NCBI RefSeq assembly: GCF_002209555.1
Contig: NZ_NJIF01000006.1
Location: forward strand, 124,001-188,000
Source: Achromobacter insolitus
Lineage (GTDB): Bacteria > Pseudomonadota > Gammaproteobacteria > Burkholderiales > Burkholderiaceae_B
DNA: 64,000 nucleotides
Direction of reading: 5' to 3'
Shown here: positions 7,700-17,226 of the stretch, one piece after another
Numbering within the stretch: position 1 is the first letter of the stretch
How the letters are laid out: every line of letters starts with the position of its first letter
The notes under the pieces: generated by a model
Told to the model about the DNA's origin: nothing
Database searches by the model: none
The model's input: the letters and a program-made list of their open reading frames with translations, nothing else
Position numbers and translations under genes: made by a program

Positions 7700-9139
7700 A
7701 TGAAAATCTTCAGCGCCGGCCTGGGCACGGAAACCAACACTTTCGCCCCCATGCCCACCAGCCTCGCCTCCTTCCAGGACCGCGACTACTATCCGGCGGG
7801 CACGCACCCAGACACGGTCACCTTTGCCGGAGCGCCCCTTTACGTGGCCCGCCAGCGAGGCCGCGAGGCCGGCTGGACCCTGGCGGAAGGCCTCGTCACC
7901 TCGGCCCAGCCAGGCGGCACGACGACGCGTGCCGCCTACGAAACTTTGCGAGACCAGATCCTGGCCGACTTGCGCGCGGCGCTGCCGGTGGACATGGTGC
8001 TGCTGGGCCTGCACGGCGCCATGGTGGCCGACGGCTATGACGACTGCGAAGGCGACATGCTGCGCCGCGTGCGCGAGATCGTCGGCCCCGACGTCGTGGT
8101 CGGCGCGGAGCTGGATCCGCATGCGCACCTGAGCCCGCTGATGGTCGAACAGGCCACGATCCTGGTGCTCTTCAAGGAATATCCGCACACGGACATCCGT
8201 GAACGCGCGGAAGACCTGCTGGCCCTGTGCCTGGACGCGCAGGCCGGCCGCACGCGGCCCGTGGCCGCGCTGGTCGACTGCGAAATGATCGTGCCCATGC
8301 ACACTACCCGCGAACCGGCCCAGGGCTTCGTCAGCCGCATCAAGGCGCTGGAAGGCCGCGACGGCATCCTGTCGATCTCGGCGGCGCAGGGCTTTGCCAC
8401 CGGCGACGTGCCGGAAATGGGCACCAAGGTGCTGGTCTATGCCGACGGCGATGCCGCCCGCGCGCAAGCGCTGGCCCGCCAACTGGCCGACGAACTCATC
8501 GCCATGCGTGAACAGCTCATGGTGCCGTACCGTAGCGTCGATCAGGCGCTGGACGAAGCGCTGGCCTTCGGCGACGGCCCCATCGTGCTGGCCGACCGCC
8601 CCGACAATCCCGGCAGCGGCGCGCCGGGGGACGCTACCTTCGTTTTGAGCCGCATGGTGGAGCGCGGCGTGACAAACGCGGCGCTGGGACCCATGTGGGA
8701 CCCGGTATCCGCGCGCATCGCCTTCGACGCCGGCCCCGGCGCGGTGCTGGACCTGCGCATCGGCGGCAAGGTCGGCCCGCTGTCCGGCGATCCCCTGGAC
8801 CTGCGCTGCACGGTCAAGGCCATACACGCCGAACTCGTAATGACGGGCCTGTCGGGCGCGCCGGCCGCCATGGGCGATTGCGCTCTGGTCGAAGCCCAAG
8901 GCATCGAGATCGTGCTGACCTCGCTGCGCAACCAGGCCATCAACATGGACCTGTTCACGCAGCTCGGCTGCGATCTGGCCGCCAAGCGGATCGTGGTCGT
9001 CAAGTCCGCCCAGCATTTCCACGCCTCGTTCTCGAAAGTCGCGCGGCACATCATCTATGTCGGCGGCAAGGGCGTCGCCACGCCCGACTGGAAAACGCTG
9101 ACCTACCGCAATATCCGGCTGCCCAAGTGGCCGCTCTAA
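7700..9139 (+). CDS. M81 family metallopeptidase (MlrC-like), copy B
   Basis: A 479-residue MlrC/DUF1485-family protein that begins MKIFSAGLGTETNTF; the ATG at 7700 aligns with copy A. D139, H141 and H163 match the zinc-ligand spacing of MlrC. It heads a rightward series with a peptide-type ABC transporter and an amidase, so it probably hydrolyses the imported compound in the cytoplasm. Four 60-bp stretches compared by eye with copy A (8287-8526 against 6421-6660) differ at only 5 of 240 bases, while the N- and C-terminal thirds differ much more. Confidence 0.9.
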   Translation: MKIFSAGLGTETNTFAPMPTSLASFQDRDYYPAGTHPDTVTFAGAPLYVARQRGREAGWTLAEGLVTSAQPGGTTTRAAYETLRDQILADLRAALPVDMVLLGLHGAMVADGYDDCEGDMLRRVREIVGPDVVVGAELDPHAHLSPLMVEQATILVLFKEYPHTDIRERAEDLLALCLDAQAGRTRPVAALVDCEMIVPMHTTREPAQGFVSRIKALEGRDGILSISAAQGFATGDVPEMGTKVLVYADGDAARAQALARQLADELIAMREQLMVPYRSVDQALDEALAFGDGPIVLADRPDNPGSGAPGDATFVLSRMVERGVTNAALGPMWDPVSARIAFDAGPGAVLDLRIGGKVGPLSGDPLDLRCTVKAIHAELVMTGLSGAPAAMGDCALVEAQGIEIVLTSLRNQAINMDLFTQLGCDLAAKRIVVVKSAQHFHASFSKVARHIIYVGGKGVATPDWKTLTYRNIRLPKWPL

Positions 9140-9145
9140 GACCCC

Positions 9146-9165
9146 GCCGGCGCGCCGACGCCGGC
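9146..9165 (+). promoter_or_regulatory. Stem-loop between peptidase and binding-protein genes
   Basis: GCCGGCG and CGCCGGC form a perfect 7-bp stem 6 nt after the peptidase stop. There is no T run. Hairpins in this place often protect the upstream mRNA or adjust the level of the abundant binding protein downstream; this role is inferred. Confidence 0.3.
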
Positions 9166-9196
9166 AAATCCACCAACACGATGGGAGCCTAGCGCG

Positions 9197-10780
9197 ATGA
9201 AAAAACGCCTGCTTTGCCTGTTCTCGACGGCCACGCTCGGCCTGGCCTTCACCTTTGGCGCCGCGCCGGCGCACGCGCAGCAGGCCAAGACCCTGCGCAT
9301 CGTGCCGCACGCCGACCTGAAGGTGCTGGATCCGACCTTTACCACCGCCTACATCACGCGCAACTTCGGCTACATGGTGTACGACACGCTGTTCGCGATG
9401 GACTCGCACAGCAAGCCGCAACCGCAGATGGTCGAAAAGTACCAGGCCAGCGACGACAAGAAAACCTGGACGTTCACGCTGCTGCCCGGCCTGAAGTTCA
9501 GCGACGGCCAGGCGCTCACGACCGCGGACGTAATCGCGTCGCTGCAGCGCTGGTCCGCGCGCGACAACATCGGCCAGGCCATTACGCGCGCTGGCGGCAA
9601 GTGGGAAGCCGTGGACGACGCCACCTTCAAGCTGACGCTGGACCAGCCGTTCGACCTGGTACTGGACGGCCTGGCGAAGGTGTCCAGCTATCCCGCCTTC
9701 ATCCTGCCCAAGCGCCTGGCCTCGCAGCCCGCCGACCGCCCGCTGACCGAAGTCGTCGGTTCCGGCCCCTACGTCTTCAAACGCGCCGAATGGGTGCCCG
9801 GCAGCAAGATCGTGTTCGAGCAGAACCCCGCCTACGTCGGACCCAAAGCGCAAGCCGATGGCCTGGCGGGCAACAAGACGCCGAAGATCCCGCGCGTGGA
9901 ATGGCGCGTGCTGCCCGACTCCAACAGCGCCACGGCCGCGTTGACCAATGGCGAAGTCGACATGATCGAGCAGGCGCCCGCCGACTACATCGATGCCTTG
10001 CGCGGCAACAAGAACGTCAAGATCGGCGTGATGGAACGCGCCCAGGGCTACATCATCCTGAACCAGTCCATGCCGCCCTTCAACAATGAGAAGGCGCGCC
10101 AGGCCGTCGCGCACCTGGTGGACCAGGACAAGTTCACCGCGGCGATGGGCTATCCCGACGACCTGCGCATGAAGTATTGCGCCACGGTCTTCATCTGCGG
10201 CGGCCCCCACGACACCACCGCCGGCGCGGCGCCCTATGCCAAGCCGGATCCGGCCCTGGCCAAGAAGCTGCTGGCCGAAGCCGGATACAAGGGCGAAAAG
10301 GTCGTGATCCTGCTGCCCACCGACCTGGCCTACCTGAACTCCGCTACGCTGGTCGCGATTCAGGCGCTGCAGGACATCGGCGTCAATCTCGACATCCAGT
10401 CCATGGACTGGGCGACGCTGACCGCCCGCCGCGCCCGCAAGGAACCCATCGACAAGGGTGGCTGGAACATCTTCCTGTCGGCCGCCTCCGAGTTCAACGT
10501 CGATTCGCCGATCAGCAACACGTATCTGGGCGCGGTATGCGGCAATAGCCTGCCCGGCTGGCCCTGCGACAAGAAGCTGGACGAACTGCGCGCCCAGTGG
10601 ATTGCAGCGACTAGCTCGGACGAACGCAAACGTGTCCTCGACCAGTTCCAGGAACGGGCCTACGAGGCCTTCCCCGCGATTTCGGTGGGCCAGTACTCGC
10701 GGGCCTTTGCCTCGCACAACAGCCTGAAGAACGCGGACAAGATCTGGAGCCTGCCGAACCTGTGGGTGCTGGACAAGTAG
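9197..10780 (+). CDS. ABC transporter substrate-binding protein, family 5 (peptide type)
   Basis: A 527-residue periplasmic binding protein. The signal peptide MKKRLLCLFSTATLGLAFTF is followed by a cleavage site near AHA-QQ at residue 27. The body has the SBP_bac_5 pattern (LRIVPHADLKVLDP near residue 33, WTFTLLPGLKFSDGQALTTA near 95, and a late YLGAVCGNSLPGWPCD segment) as in DppA/OppA and glutathione-type receptors. It captures the substrate for the permeases and ATPases encoded just downstream. The substrate is not readable; the flanking M81 peptidase and amidase suggest a small peptide or amide. Confidence 0.92.
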   Translation: MKKRLLCLFSTATLGLAFTFGAAPAHAQQAKTLRIVPHADLKVLDPTFTTAYITRNFGYMVYDTLFAMDSHSKPQPQMVEKYQASDDKKTWTFTLLPGLKFSDGQALTTADVIASLQRWSARDNIGQAITRAGGKWEAVDDATFKLTLDQPFDLVLDGLAKVSSYPAFILPKRLASQPADRPLTEVVGSGPYVFKRAEWVPGSKIVFEQNPAYVGPKAQADGLAGNKTPKIPRVEWRVLPDSNSATAALTNGEVDMIEQAPADYIDALRGNKNVKIGVMERAQGYIILNQSMPPFNNEKARQAVAHLVDQDKFTAAMGYPDDLRMKYCATVFICGGPHDTTAGAAPYAKPDPALAKKLLAEAGYKGEKVVILLPTDLAYLNSATLVAIQALQDIGVNLDIQSMDWATLTARRARKEPIDKGGWNIFLSAASEFNVDSPISNTYLGAVCGNSLPGWPCDKKLDELRAQWIAATSSDERKRVLDQFQERAYEAFPAISVGQYSRAFASHNSLKNADKIWSLPNLWVLDK

Positions 10781-10814
10781 TCCGCCGCCGGCACCATCGA
10801 TACGCGAGACAACT

Positions 10815-11750
10815 ATGGGTTACATCATCCGGCGAGTGCTCGCCATCGTGCCGGTCATGGCAGTGGTGGCGGTGATCGTCTTCCTGCTGATCCACCTGTC
10901 GCCCGGGGACCCGGCGGCGCTCATCGCCGGGGACTTCGCCTCCGCGGAAGACATCGCCAAGCTGCGTGTGGCGCTGGGCCTGGACGAGCCGCTCTGGCGG
11001 CAGTTCGGGCTATGGGCCGGCAAGCTGCTGCAAGGCGACCTGGGCACGTCCATTTTCACTCACGTGCCCGTGACCCAGCTGCTGGCGCAGCGGGTGGAAC
11101 CCACCTTGTCCATCGCCGCGCTCACGATGCTGGTCTCCATCATCGTGGCCGTGCCTCTGGGTGTGCTGGCCGCCTACCGGGCGGGCACCTGGATCGACCG
11201 CCTCGTCATGCTGTTCGCGGTGCTGGCGTTCTCGGTGCCGGTGTTCCTGGTGGGCTACCTGCTCATCTATGGCTTCGCCATCAAGCTGCAATGGCTGCCG
11301 GTGCAGGGCTACGTCAGCCTGTCCGAGGGCGTAGGCCCCTGGCTGCGCAACCTGACGCTGCCCTGCATCAACCTCGCGCTGGTGTACATCGCGTTGATCA
11401 CCCGCATGACCCGCGCGACCGTGGTGGAGGTGCTGCACGAGGATTACATCCGCACGGCGCGCGCCAAGGGCCTGGCCGTGCTGCCTGTGCTGGAGCATGC
11501 GCTGCGCAACGCCGCCATCCCCATCGCCACCACGGTGGGCGTGGGTATCGCGCTGCTGATCGGCGGCGTGGTCGTGACCGAAACGGTGTTCGCCATCCCC
11601 GGTATCGGCCGGCTGGTCATCGACGCGGTCCAGCACCACGACTATCCGGTGATCCAAAGCGTACTGCTGCTATCGGCGGGCACCTACGTGCTGATCAATC
11701 TGCTGATCGACCTCAGCTACCGGCTGTTCGATCCTCGCATCCGCTACTGA
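10815..11750 (+). CDS. ABC transporter permease, DppB type
   Basis: A 311-residue inner-membrane permease with six hydrophobic segments. It carries the inner-membrane-component signature near residues 215-235 (EDYIRTARAKGLAVLPVLEH). The start MGYIIRRVLAIVPVMAVVAV is typical of DppB-like proteins. It lies 34 bp after the binding-protein gene and 18 bp before the DppC-type gene, in one operon. Confidence 0.92.
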   Translation: MGYIIRRVLAIVPVMAVVAVIVFLLIHLSPGDPAALIAGDFASAEDIAKLRVALGLDEPLWRQFGLWAGKLLQGDLGTSIFTHVPVTQLLAQRVEPTLSIAALTMLVSIIVAVPLGVLAAYRAGTWIDRLVMLFAVLAFSVPVFLVGYLLIYGFAIKLQWLPVQGYVSLSEGVGPWLRNLTLPCINLALVYIALITRMTRATVVEVLHEDYIRTARAKGLAVLPVLEHALRNAAIPIATTVGVGIALLIGGVVVTETVFAIPGIGRLVIDAVQHHDYPVIQSVLLLSAGTYVLINLLIDLSYRLFDPRIRY

Positions 11751-11768
11751 GCCGGGCAGGAAAAAATC

Positions 11769-12671
11769 ATGTCAGAAAGTTCGATTTCGTCCAACGCTCC
11801 CGGCGCGCCCATCGTGCTGCACGAGGCGCTGAGCGCCAGCGGCCGCCGCTGGCGCTGGGTACGCAAGCACCCGACCCTCATCCTGGGCCTGGCCCTGCTG
11901 CTGATCGTGGCGGGGCTGGCGATCGCAGCGCCGTGGATAGCCACGCACAACCCCATCAACATCAATCCCCTGCAGCGCATGAAGCCGCCCTCGGCCGATC
12001 ACTACTTCGGCACGGATGCGCTGGGCCGCGACGTGTTCAGCCGAGTGGTCTGGGGCGGCCGCGTATCCCTCGTGGTCGCCATCGTGGTGGCGCTGATCGC
12101 CACCGCGGTCGGCGTGGTGCTGGGCCTGCTGGCGGGCTTCGTGCGCTGGGCCGACGCCATCATCATGCGCATCATGGACGGCATGATGGCCATACCCGAC
12201 ATCCTGCTGGCGATCGCCCTGATGGCGGTGATCCGCGCCAGCCTGACCACGGTGATCATTGCGATCGCGATCCCGCAGGTACCGCGCGTGGTGCGGCTAG
12301 TGCGTTCCCTGGCGCTCACGCTGCGCGAGCAGCTGTACGTCGAAGCCGCGCATGCCGTGGGCACGCGCCTGCCCGTCATCCTGCGCCGCCACGTTCTGCC
12401 CAACATGGTCACCCCGCTGGTGGTGCAGGCGACGTTCATCGCCGCGACCGCCGTGCTGACGGAAGCCGTGCTGTCTTTCCTCGGGGTCGGCGTGCCGGCC
12501 CAGGTTCCCAGCTGGGGCAACATGATGGCCGACGCCCGCAACTACGTGGCCGTGGCGTTCTACACGATCCTGTATCCCGGCATCCTGCTGGCCATTACCG
12601 TGCTGGCGATCAACCTGATGGGCGACGGCCTGCGCGATGCGCTGGATCCGCGCCTGACCAACCAACGCTAG
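11769..12671 (+). CDS. ABC transporter permease, DppC type
   Basis: A 300-residue inner-membrane permease. A first helix lies at about residues 35-58. The DppC hallmark HYFGTDALGRDVFSRVVWGG follows near residue 78, then the EAAHAVGTRLPVILRRHVLP coupling segment near 195. It pairs with the DppB-type permease to form the membrane channel. The next ATPase gene starts 9 bp downstream. Confidence 0.92.
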   Translation: MSESSISSNAPGAPIVLHEALSASGRRWRWVRKHPTLILGLALLLIVAGLAIAAPWIATHNPININPLQRMKPPSADHYFGTDALGRDVFSRVVWGGRVSLVVAIVVALIATAVGVVLGLLAGFVRWADAIIMRIMDGMMAIPDILLAIALMAVIRASLTTVIIAIAIPQVPRVVRLVRSLALTLREQLYVEAAHAVGTRLPVILRRHVLPNMVTPLVVQATFIAATAVLTEAVLSFLGVGVPAQVPSWGNMMADARNYVAVAFYTILYPGILLAITVLAINLMGDGLRDALDPRLTNQR

Positions 12672-12680
12672 GAGCACGCC

Positions 12681-13748
12681 ATGGCCATATCTCCCGCCGC
12701 CGTCGCCCCTGGCGACGTGCTGCTCGAAGTCGACAACCTGCGCACCTACTTCGATACCGTGTCGGGCACCGTTCGTTCGGTGGACGGCGTGTCCTACCAG
12801 GTGCGGGCCGGCCGCACGCTGGGCGTGGTCGGCGAGTCCGGCTGCGGCAAGAGCGTCACGGCACTGTCGATCCTGCGGCTGATCCCGACCCCGCCCGGAC
12901 GCTATGCCGGGGGCCAGATCCGCTATCGCGGCACCGACCTGCTGGGCCTGACCGAAAAGCAGATGCGCCAGATCCGCGGCAACCGGATTTCGATGATTTT
13001 CCAGGAGCCGATGACCTCGCTGAACCCCGTGCTGACGGTGGGCCGGCAAATCGCCGAAACCGTGATGCTGCATCAGAAGCTCGGGCGCCGCGAGGCCTAC
13101 CGCCGTGCCGAGGAAATGCTGCGCCTGGTGCAGATTGCCGAGCCCGAGCGGCGCGTGCATGAGTATCCCTACCAGTTGTCGGGCGGCATGCGGCAACGCG
13201 TGATGATCGCATTGGCCCTGGCCTGCAATCCCGAAGTGCTGATCGCCGACGAACCGACGACCGCGCTGGACGTGACCATCCAGGCGCAGATCGTGGATCT
13301 GCTGCGCAGCCTGCAGCAGAGCCTGGGCATGGGCATCGTGCTGATCACCCATGACCTGGGCGTGGTGGCCGAATGCTGTGACCGCGTGGCCGTCATGTAT
13401 GCCGGCCGCAAGGTAGAGGAAGCGCCCGTCACCGAATTGTTCGACCGGCCCCTGCACCCGTATACGCGAGCGCTGATGGCATCGATGCCGTCGATGAACA
13501 CAACCACGCAGCGCCTATCCGAGATCCCCGGCATGGTGCCCGCGCCCAGCGAGCTGGGCAAGGGCTGCAGCTTCGCGCCGCGCTGCGCCTACGCCACCGA
13601 GCGCTGCCGCGCCGAAGCGCCCGAGCTGATGGAACACGGCAGCGACCATGTGGTCGCCTGCCACGAAGCGGCGCGCGTCGCCGCGCAACCCGCCCCGCAG
13701 GCGGCTTCGGCGACGCCTGGCGACGCCCTGACTGGAGTCCGAGCATGA
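12681..13748 (+). CDS. ABC transporter ATP-binding protein, DppD type
   Basis: A 355-residue ATPase of the oligopeptide class. Walker A is GESGCGKS at residues 51-58, the signature LSGGMRQR lies near 168, and Walker B is VLIADEP near 188. The C-terminal oligopeptide/HPY domain has the usual cysteines ([14 protein letters not shown]). Its stop overlaps the start of the second ATPase by 4 bp (ATGA), so the two subunits are probably made in equal amounts. Confidence 0.93.
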   Translation: MAISPAAVAPGDVLLEVDNLRTYFDTVSGTVRSVDGVSYQVRAGRTLGVVGESGCGKSVTALSILRLIPTPPGRYAGGQIRYRGTDLLGLTEKQMRQIRGNRISMIFQEPMTSLNPVLTVGRQIAETVMLHQKLGRREAYRRAEEMLRLVQIAEPERRVHEYPYQLSGGMRQRVMIALALACNPEVLIADEPTTALDVTIQAQIVDLLRSLQQSLGMGIVLITHDLGVVAECCDRVAVMYAGRKVEEAPVTELFDRPLHPYTRALMASMPSMNTTTQRLSEIPGMVPAPSELGKGCSFAPRCAYATERCRAEAPELMEHGSDHVVACHEAARVAAQPAPQAASATPGDALTGVRA

Positions 13749-14752
13749 GCGCCCGCAACGAGCCCGCCGCCCCGGCCACGCCCTTGCTGGACGTGCGCGA
13801 CCTGAAAATGCACTACCCGGGCGCGGGAGGCTGGTTCAAGCCGCGTCGCAAAGTCATCCAGGCCGTGGACGGCGTATCCTTCACCGTGGCCAAGGGAGAA
13901 ACCCTGGCGCTGGTGGGCGAGTCCGGCTGCGGCAAGACCACCACGGGCAAATCCGTCCTGCGGCTGATCCAGCCGACCTCGGGATCCGTGCGGCTGGAAG
14001 GCGAAGAGATCCTGGCCCTGACCCCCGAGCAGATGCGCAGCCGCCGGCGCGACATGCAGATCATCTTCCAGGATCCGTATGCCTCGCTGAATCCCCGCCT
14101 GACCGCGGGCGAGATCGTCGGCGAACCCTTGCAGAACTTCCCTGCCTCGGGCGACCGTTCGCGCGCGGACGAGATCGCCTGGCTGTTCTCGAAAGTCGGC
14201 CTGCGTCCGGAGGCAATGAAGAAATTCCCGCATGAATTCTCTGGCGGGCAACGGCAACGCCTGGGGATTGCGCGCGCGCTGGCCTTGCGGCCCAAGCTGA
14301 TCGTCTGCGACGAACCCGTGTCGGCACTGGACGTGTCGGTCCAGGCGCAGGTCATCAACCTGCTGATGGACCTGCAGCAAGAAATGGGCATCGCCTACCT
14401 GTTCGTCGCGCACGACCTCGCCGTGGTGCGCCACATCAGCCACCGGGTTGCAGTGATGTACCTGGGCCGTATCGTCGAAGTTGCCGACCGCGACACGCTG
14501 TTCTCGCGGCCGCAGCATCCCTATACCGAGATCCTGCTGTCCGCGGTGCCCGTGCCGGATCCGCACAAACCCGCGCAACGCAAGCTGCTGCAGGGCGACC
14601 CGCCCAGCCCGGCGAATCCGCCCAGCGGTTGCCGCTTCCACACGCGCTGCCCGCTGGCCCAGCCCTTGTGCAAGGAAAAGCAGCCTGTCCTGACGCAACG
14701 CCCTGGCGCCTCGGATGCCGGGCAACACTGGGTGGCGTGCCACTTCCGATGA
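13745..14752 (+). CDS. ABC transporter ATP-binding protein, DppF type
   Basis: A 335-residue ATPase, partner of the preceding subunit. Walker A is GESGCGKT at residues 58-65, the signature is FSGGQRQR, Walker B is LIVCDEP, and the C-terminal oligopeptide domain has [14 protein letters not shown]. It overlaps the genes on both sides by 4 bp (ATGA), so translation of the ATPases and the amidase is coupled. Confidence 0.93.
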   Translation: MSARNEPAAPATPLLDVRDLKMHYPGAGGWFKPRRKVIQAVDGVSFTVAKGETLALVGESGCGKTTTGKSVLRLIQPTSGSVRLEGEEILALTPEQMRSRRRDMQIIFQDPYASLNPRLTAGEIVGEPLQNFPASGDRSRADEIAWLFSKVGLRPEAMKKFPHEFSGGQRQRLGIARALALRPKLIVCDEPVSALDVSVQAQVINLLMDLQQEMGIAYLFVAHDLAVVRHISHRVAVMYLGRIVEVADRDTLFSRPQHPYTEILLSAVPVPDPHKPAQRKLLQGDPPSPANPPSGCRFHTRCPLAQPLCKEKQPVLTQRPGASDAGQHWVACHFR

Positions 14753-16170
14753 ACGTACCGCGCCTGCTGGCGGCCCCCCTGCCAGGCAACGATCCCGTCT
14801 TTGGCCGCGGTATTGCCGAGTTGCGCGCGGCCATGGACAGCGGACGCCTCGGCGCCATGGACCTGGTGCGCGCCTACCTGGCGCGCATCGCGGCCCACGA
14901 TCAGGCCGGGCCCACGCTGAACGCGGTGCTGGCGATCAACGGCCAGGCGCTGGCCGAGGCCGCGCTACGTGACGCGGAAAGGCACGCGGCAAGTCGCCGC
15001 GAGGCGGTGCTGGGCCCTTTGCATGGCATTCCCATCCTGTTCAAGGACAACATCGATACCGCCGGCATGCCGACCACCGCGGGCTCGCTGGCCCTGGCCG
15101 CTCGTCGGCCGCAACGCGATGCCGACGTCGTGCGACGGCTGCGCGAAGCCGGCGCCGTGGTACTGGGCAAGACCACCCTGCATGAACTGGCCTGCGGCAT
15201 CACCAATGTCTCTTCCCTCTCCGGCCGCACGCGCAACGCCTACGATGCCTCCCTGGTGCCGGGCGGTTCCAGCGGTGGCAGCGCCGTGGCGGTGGCGTCC
15301 AGTTTCGCGGCAGCCGCAATAGGCACGGACACCAGCGGTTCGATCCGCATTCCGGCGGCGTTCAACCAGGTATGGGGACTGAGGCCCACGGCCGGGCGGT
15401 ACAGCACCGCTGGCGTGGTGCCGCTGTCGCCAACACTGGACACCGTTGGCCCCATGGCGCGCCGCCTTGGCGATCTGGAAATCCTGTGGGCCGCGATGAC
15501 CGGCGCCGAACCGCCACGGGAAGCAGACCCGCGGCAAGCATCCCGCGTTTGGCGCATCGGCACGCTGGACGCCCTTTTTGGGTCCGCCCTGGCGGAAACA
15601 GAGGTGTCCGGGCACGTCCGCACAGCGCTCGGCGGCTGGCGGGCCGACGGCGCGCACGTCCAAGCCGTTTCCCTGCCTCTGGAAGACGCGCGGCTGGCGG
15701 CCGCCAACATCACCGGCTACGAATTCCGCGATGCGCTGGCGCGTTGTTTGCGCGACGCGGATCTGCCTGTGCAGAGCCTCACGGACATCCTGGATGGAGG
15801 CTATCCGCATCCCGAAGTCACCGCCCTGCTGCACGAACGCGACGCCATGCGGGACCCGGATGGCAGCGCGCGCCTGGCCGTGCTTGGACGCGCTCGGGCG
15901 CTGCGCGACGAAGTGCTGGCGGCGATGGAGCACGGCCAGCTGGATCTGCTCGCCTATCCCACCGTACGCGGCGCGCCGGCACGGCTGGGCGAGCCGCAGC
16001 GTGGCGGCAACGGCCTGCTTGCGGCGGTAACGGGACTGCCGGCCTTAAGCGTGCCCATCGGCTTTACGGCCAGCGGCGCCCCCGTCGGCCTGGAGTTGCT
16101 GGGCCCCGCAGGCAGCGAGCGCCTGCTGTTGGAGGCGGCGCGGCGCTTCGATGCTTGCGGGTCCGCGTAA
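14749..16170 (+). CDS. Amidase signature family hydrolase
   Basis: A 473-residue amidase. The Ser-cisSer-Lys triad is visible: K99 in ILFKDNIDT, cis-Ser S174 in PGGSSGGSAV and nucleophile S198 in GTDTSGSIR, with the 24-residue spacing known from FAAH. The ATG at 14749 overlaps the ATPase stop; an in-frame extension to 14629 lies inside the ATPase gene and is rejected. It would release ammonia or an amine from an amide. Its tight coupling to the transporter suggests that the imported substrate or its peptidase product carries an amide bond. No signal peptide. Confidence 0.92.
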   Translation: MNVPRLLAAPLPGNDPVFGRGIAELRAAMDSGRLGAMDLVRAYLARIAAHDQAGPTLNAVLAINGQALAEAALRDAERHAASRREAVLGPLHGIPILFKDNIDTAGMPTTAGSLALAARRPQRDADVVRRLREAGAVVLGKTTLHELACGITNVSSLSGRTRNAYDASLVPGGSSGGSAVAVASSFAAAAIGTDTSGSIRIPAAFNQVWGLRPTAGRYSTAGVVPLSPTLDTVGPMARRLGDLEILWAAMTGAEPPREADPRQASRVWRIGTLDALFGSALAETEVSGHVRTALGGWRADGAHVQAVSLPLEDARLAAANITGYEFRDALARCLRDADLPVQSLTDILDGGYPHPEVTALLHERDAMRDPDGSARLAVLGRARALRDEVLAAMEHGQLDLLAYPTVRGAPARLGEPQRGGNGLLAAVTGLPALSVPIGFTASGAPVGLELLGPAGSERLLLEAARRFDACGSA

Positions 16171-16192
16171 ATCCCGGCTTCCCAGAGGCCCG

Positions 16193-17170
16193 TCATTCCG
16201 GCTGTATGCCCGCCTGCTTCACTTTTTCGCCCCAGACCTTCAGTTGCTGCGCCACGAAGGGGCCTAGCTTCTCCGCCGGCGCCGGCGTGGGTTCGGCCCC
16301 CATCTGCGTCAGCTTTTGCTTGACCTCCTCGGAAGACACGACGGCGTAGAGTTCGTCGGCCAGGCGCTTGCTGACGGGCGCCGGCATGTTGGCCGGCCCG
16401 AAGATGCCGACCCAGGCCGCCAGGTCGAAACCCGGCTGCCCCAGGGCCTCGGACACGCTGGGCAGGTCCGGCGCCAACGCGCTGCGCTTCTCCGTGGTGA
16501 CCGCCAGCGCCTTCAGGCTGCCGGCCTTGATCTGCCCCGCCGCCGAAGCCAGATCCACGAACATGAAGGTCGAGCGGCCGCCGATAATGTCGGTCATGGC
16601 CTGCGGCGTGCTCTTGTACGGAATGGCAGCCGCGCGCATCGAAGTCAGCTTGTCGAACGACGCGGCCGAGATCTGCCCGGTGCTGTTGCCATAGGCGTAA
16701 TTGACTTTGTCAGGATTGGCCTTGCCGTACTTGAGCAGGTCCTGCACGCTGGACACGCCAAGCTTGTCGCTTACCACCAGCACGAAGGGAAAATTGCACA
16801 CCTGCGCCAGCGGCGTGAAGTCCTTGACCGGATCGTAGCGCAGGCTCTTGTAGAGGAACGGGTTGGATGAATGCGTGGTGTTGGTGGCCAGCATGATGGT
16901 ATAGCCGTCAGGCTGGGAACGCGCCACCAGATCGGTGGCGACCTGCCCCGACGCCCCTGGACGGTTCTCCACGATAACCACCTGGCCCAGCCGCGTCTGC
17001 AACCGCTCCGCGATCATGCGGGCGACGATGTCGCTGGCGCTGCCCGGCCCGAAGGCGGTGATCATTTTGATGGGCTGTTGGCTCGGGAAGTCGGCGGCCG
17101 CGGCGGCCGACGCCGCTCCCAGGAAAATAGCGGCGGCGGCACATAGCCGTCTTGCTGCGGAATGCATCAT
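16193..17170 (-). CDS. Bug-type tripartite tricarboxylate transporter binding protein
   Basis: A 325-residue periplasmic receptor of the Bug/TctC family. A signal peptide (cleavage near SAAAAA-DFP, about residue 25) is followed by the family start PIKMITAFGPGSASDIVARM and a VIVENRPGASG motif. The ATG at 17170 has AAAGGAG about 7 nt upstream; a longer frame to 17227 is less likely. It is the last gene of the leftward CoA-catabolic operon, so it probably binds that pathway's carboxylate substrate. No TctA or TctB partner is in the window. Confidence 0.9.
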   Translation of the reverse strand: MMHSAARRLCAAAAIFLGAASAAAAADFPSQQPIKMITAFGPGSASDIVARMIAERLQTRLGQVVIVENRPGASGQVATDLVARSQPDGYTIMLATNTTHSSNPFLYKSLRYDPVKDFTPLAQVCNFPFVLVVSDKLGVSSVQDLLKYGKANPDKVNYAYGNSTGQISAASFDKLTSMRAAAIPYKSTPQAMTDIIGGRSTFMFVDLASAAGQIKAGSLKALAVTTEKRSALAPDLPSVSEALGQPGFDLAAWVGIFGPANMPAPVSKRLADELYAVVSSEEVKQKLTQMGAEPTPAPAEKLGPFVAQQLKVWGEKVKQAGIQPE

Positions 17171-17226
17171 CTCAGTCTCCTTTGGTGAAACGCCGCCCGT
17201 CTCAGCGGGCGGTCGCATGGGGTGCA

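Noticed and set aside
6369..8581. The inverted near-identical tracts as ends of a transposon
   Set aside because: The tracts lie inside coding sequence of two divergent peptidase genes, there is no transposase between them, and the reading frames are intact.
7523..10717. A very long open frame on the minus strand, over 1000 codons, across copy B and the binding-protein gene
   Set aside because: It is antisense to two clear genes and has low-complexity Gly/Arg/His-rich translation. High GC in the third codon position opens such shadow frames.
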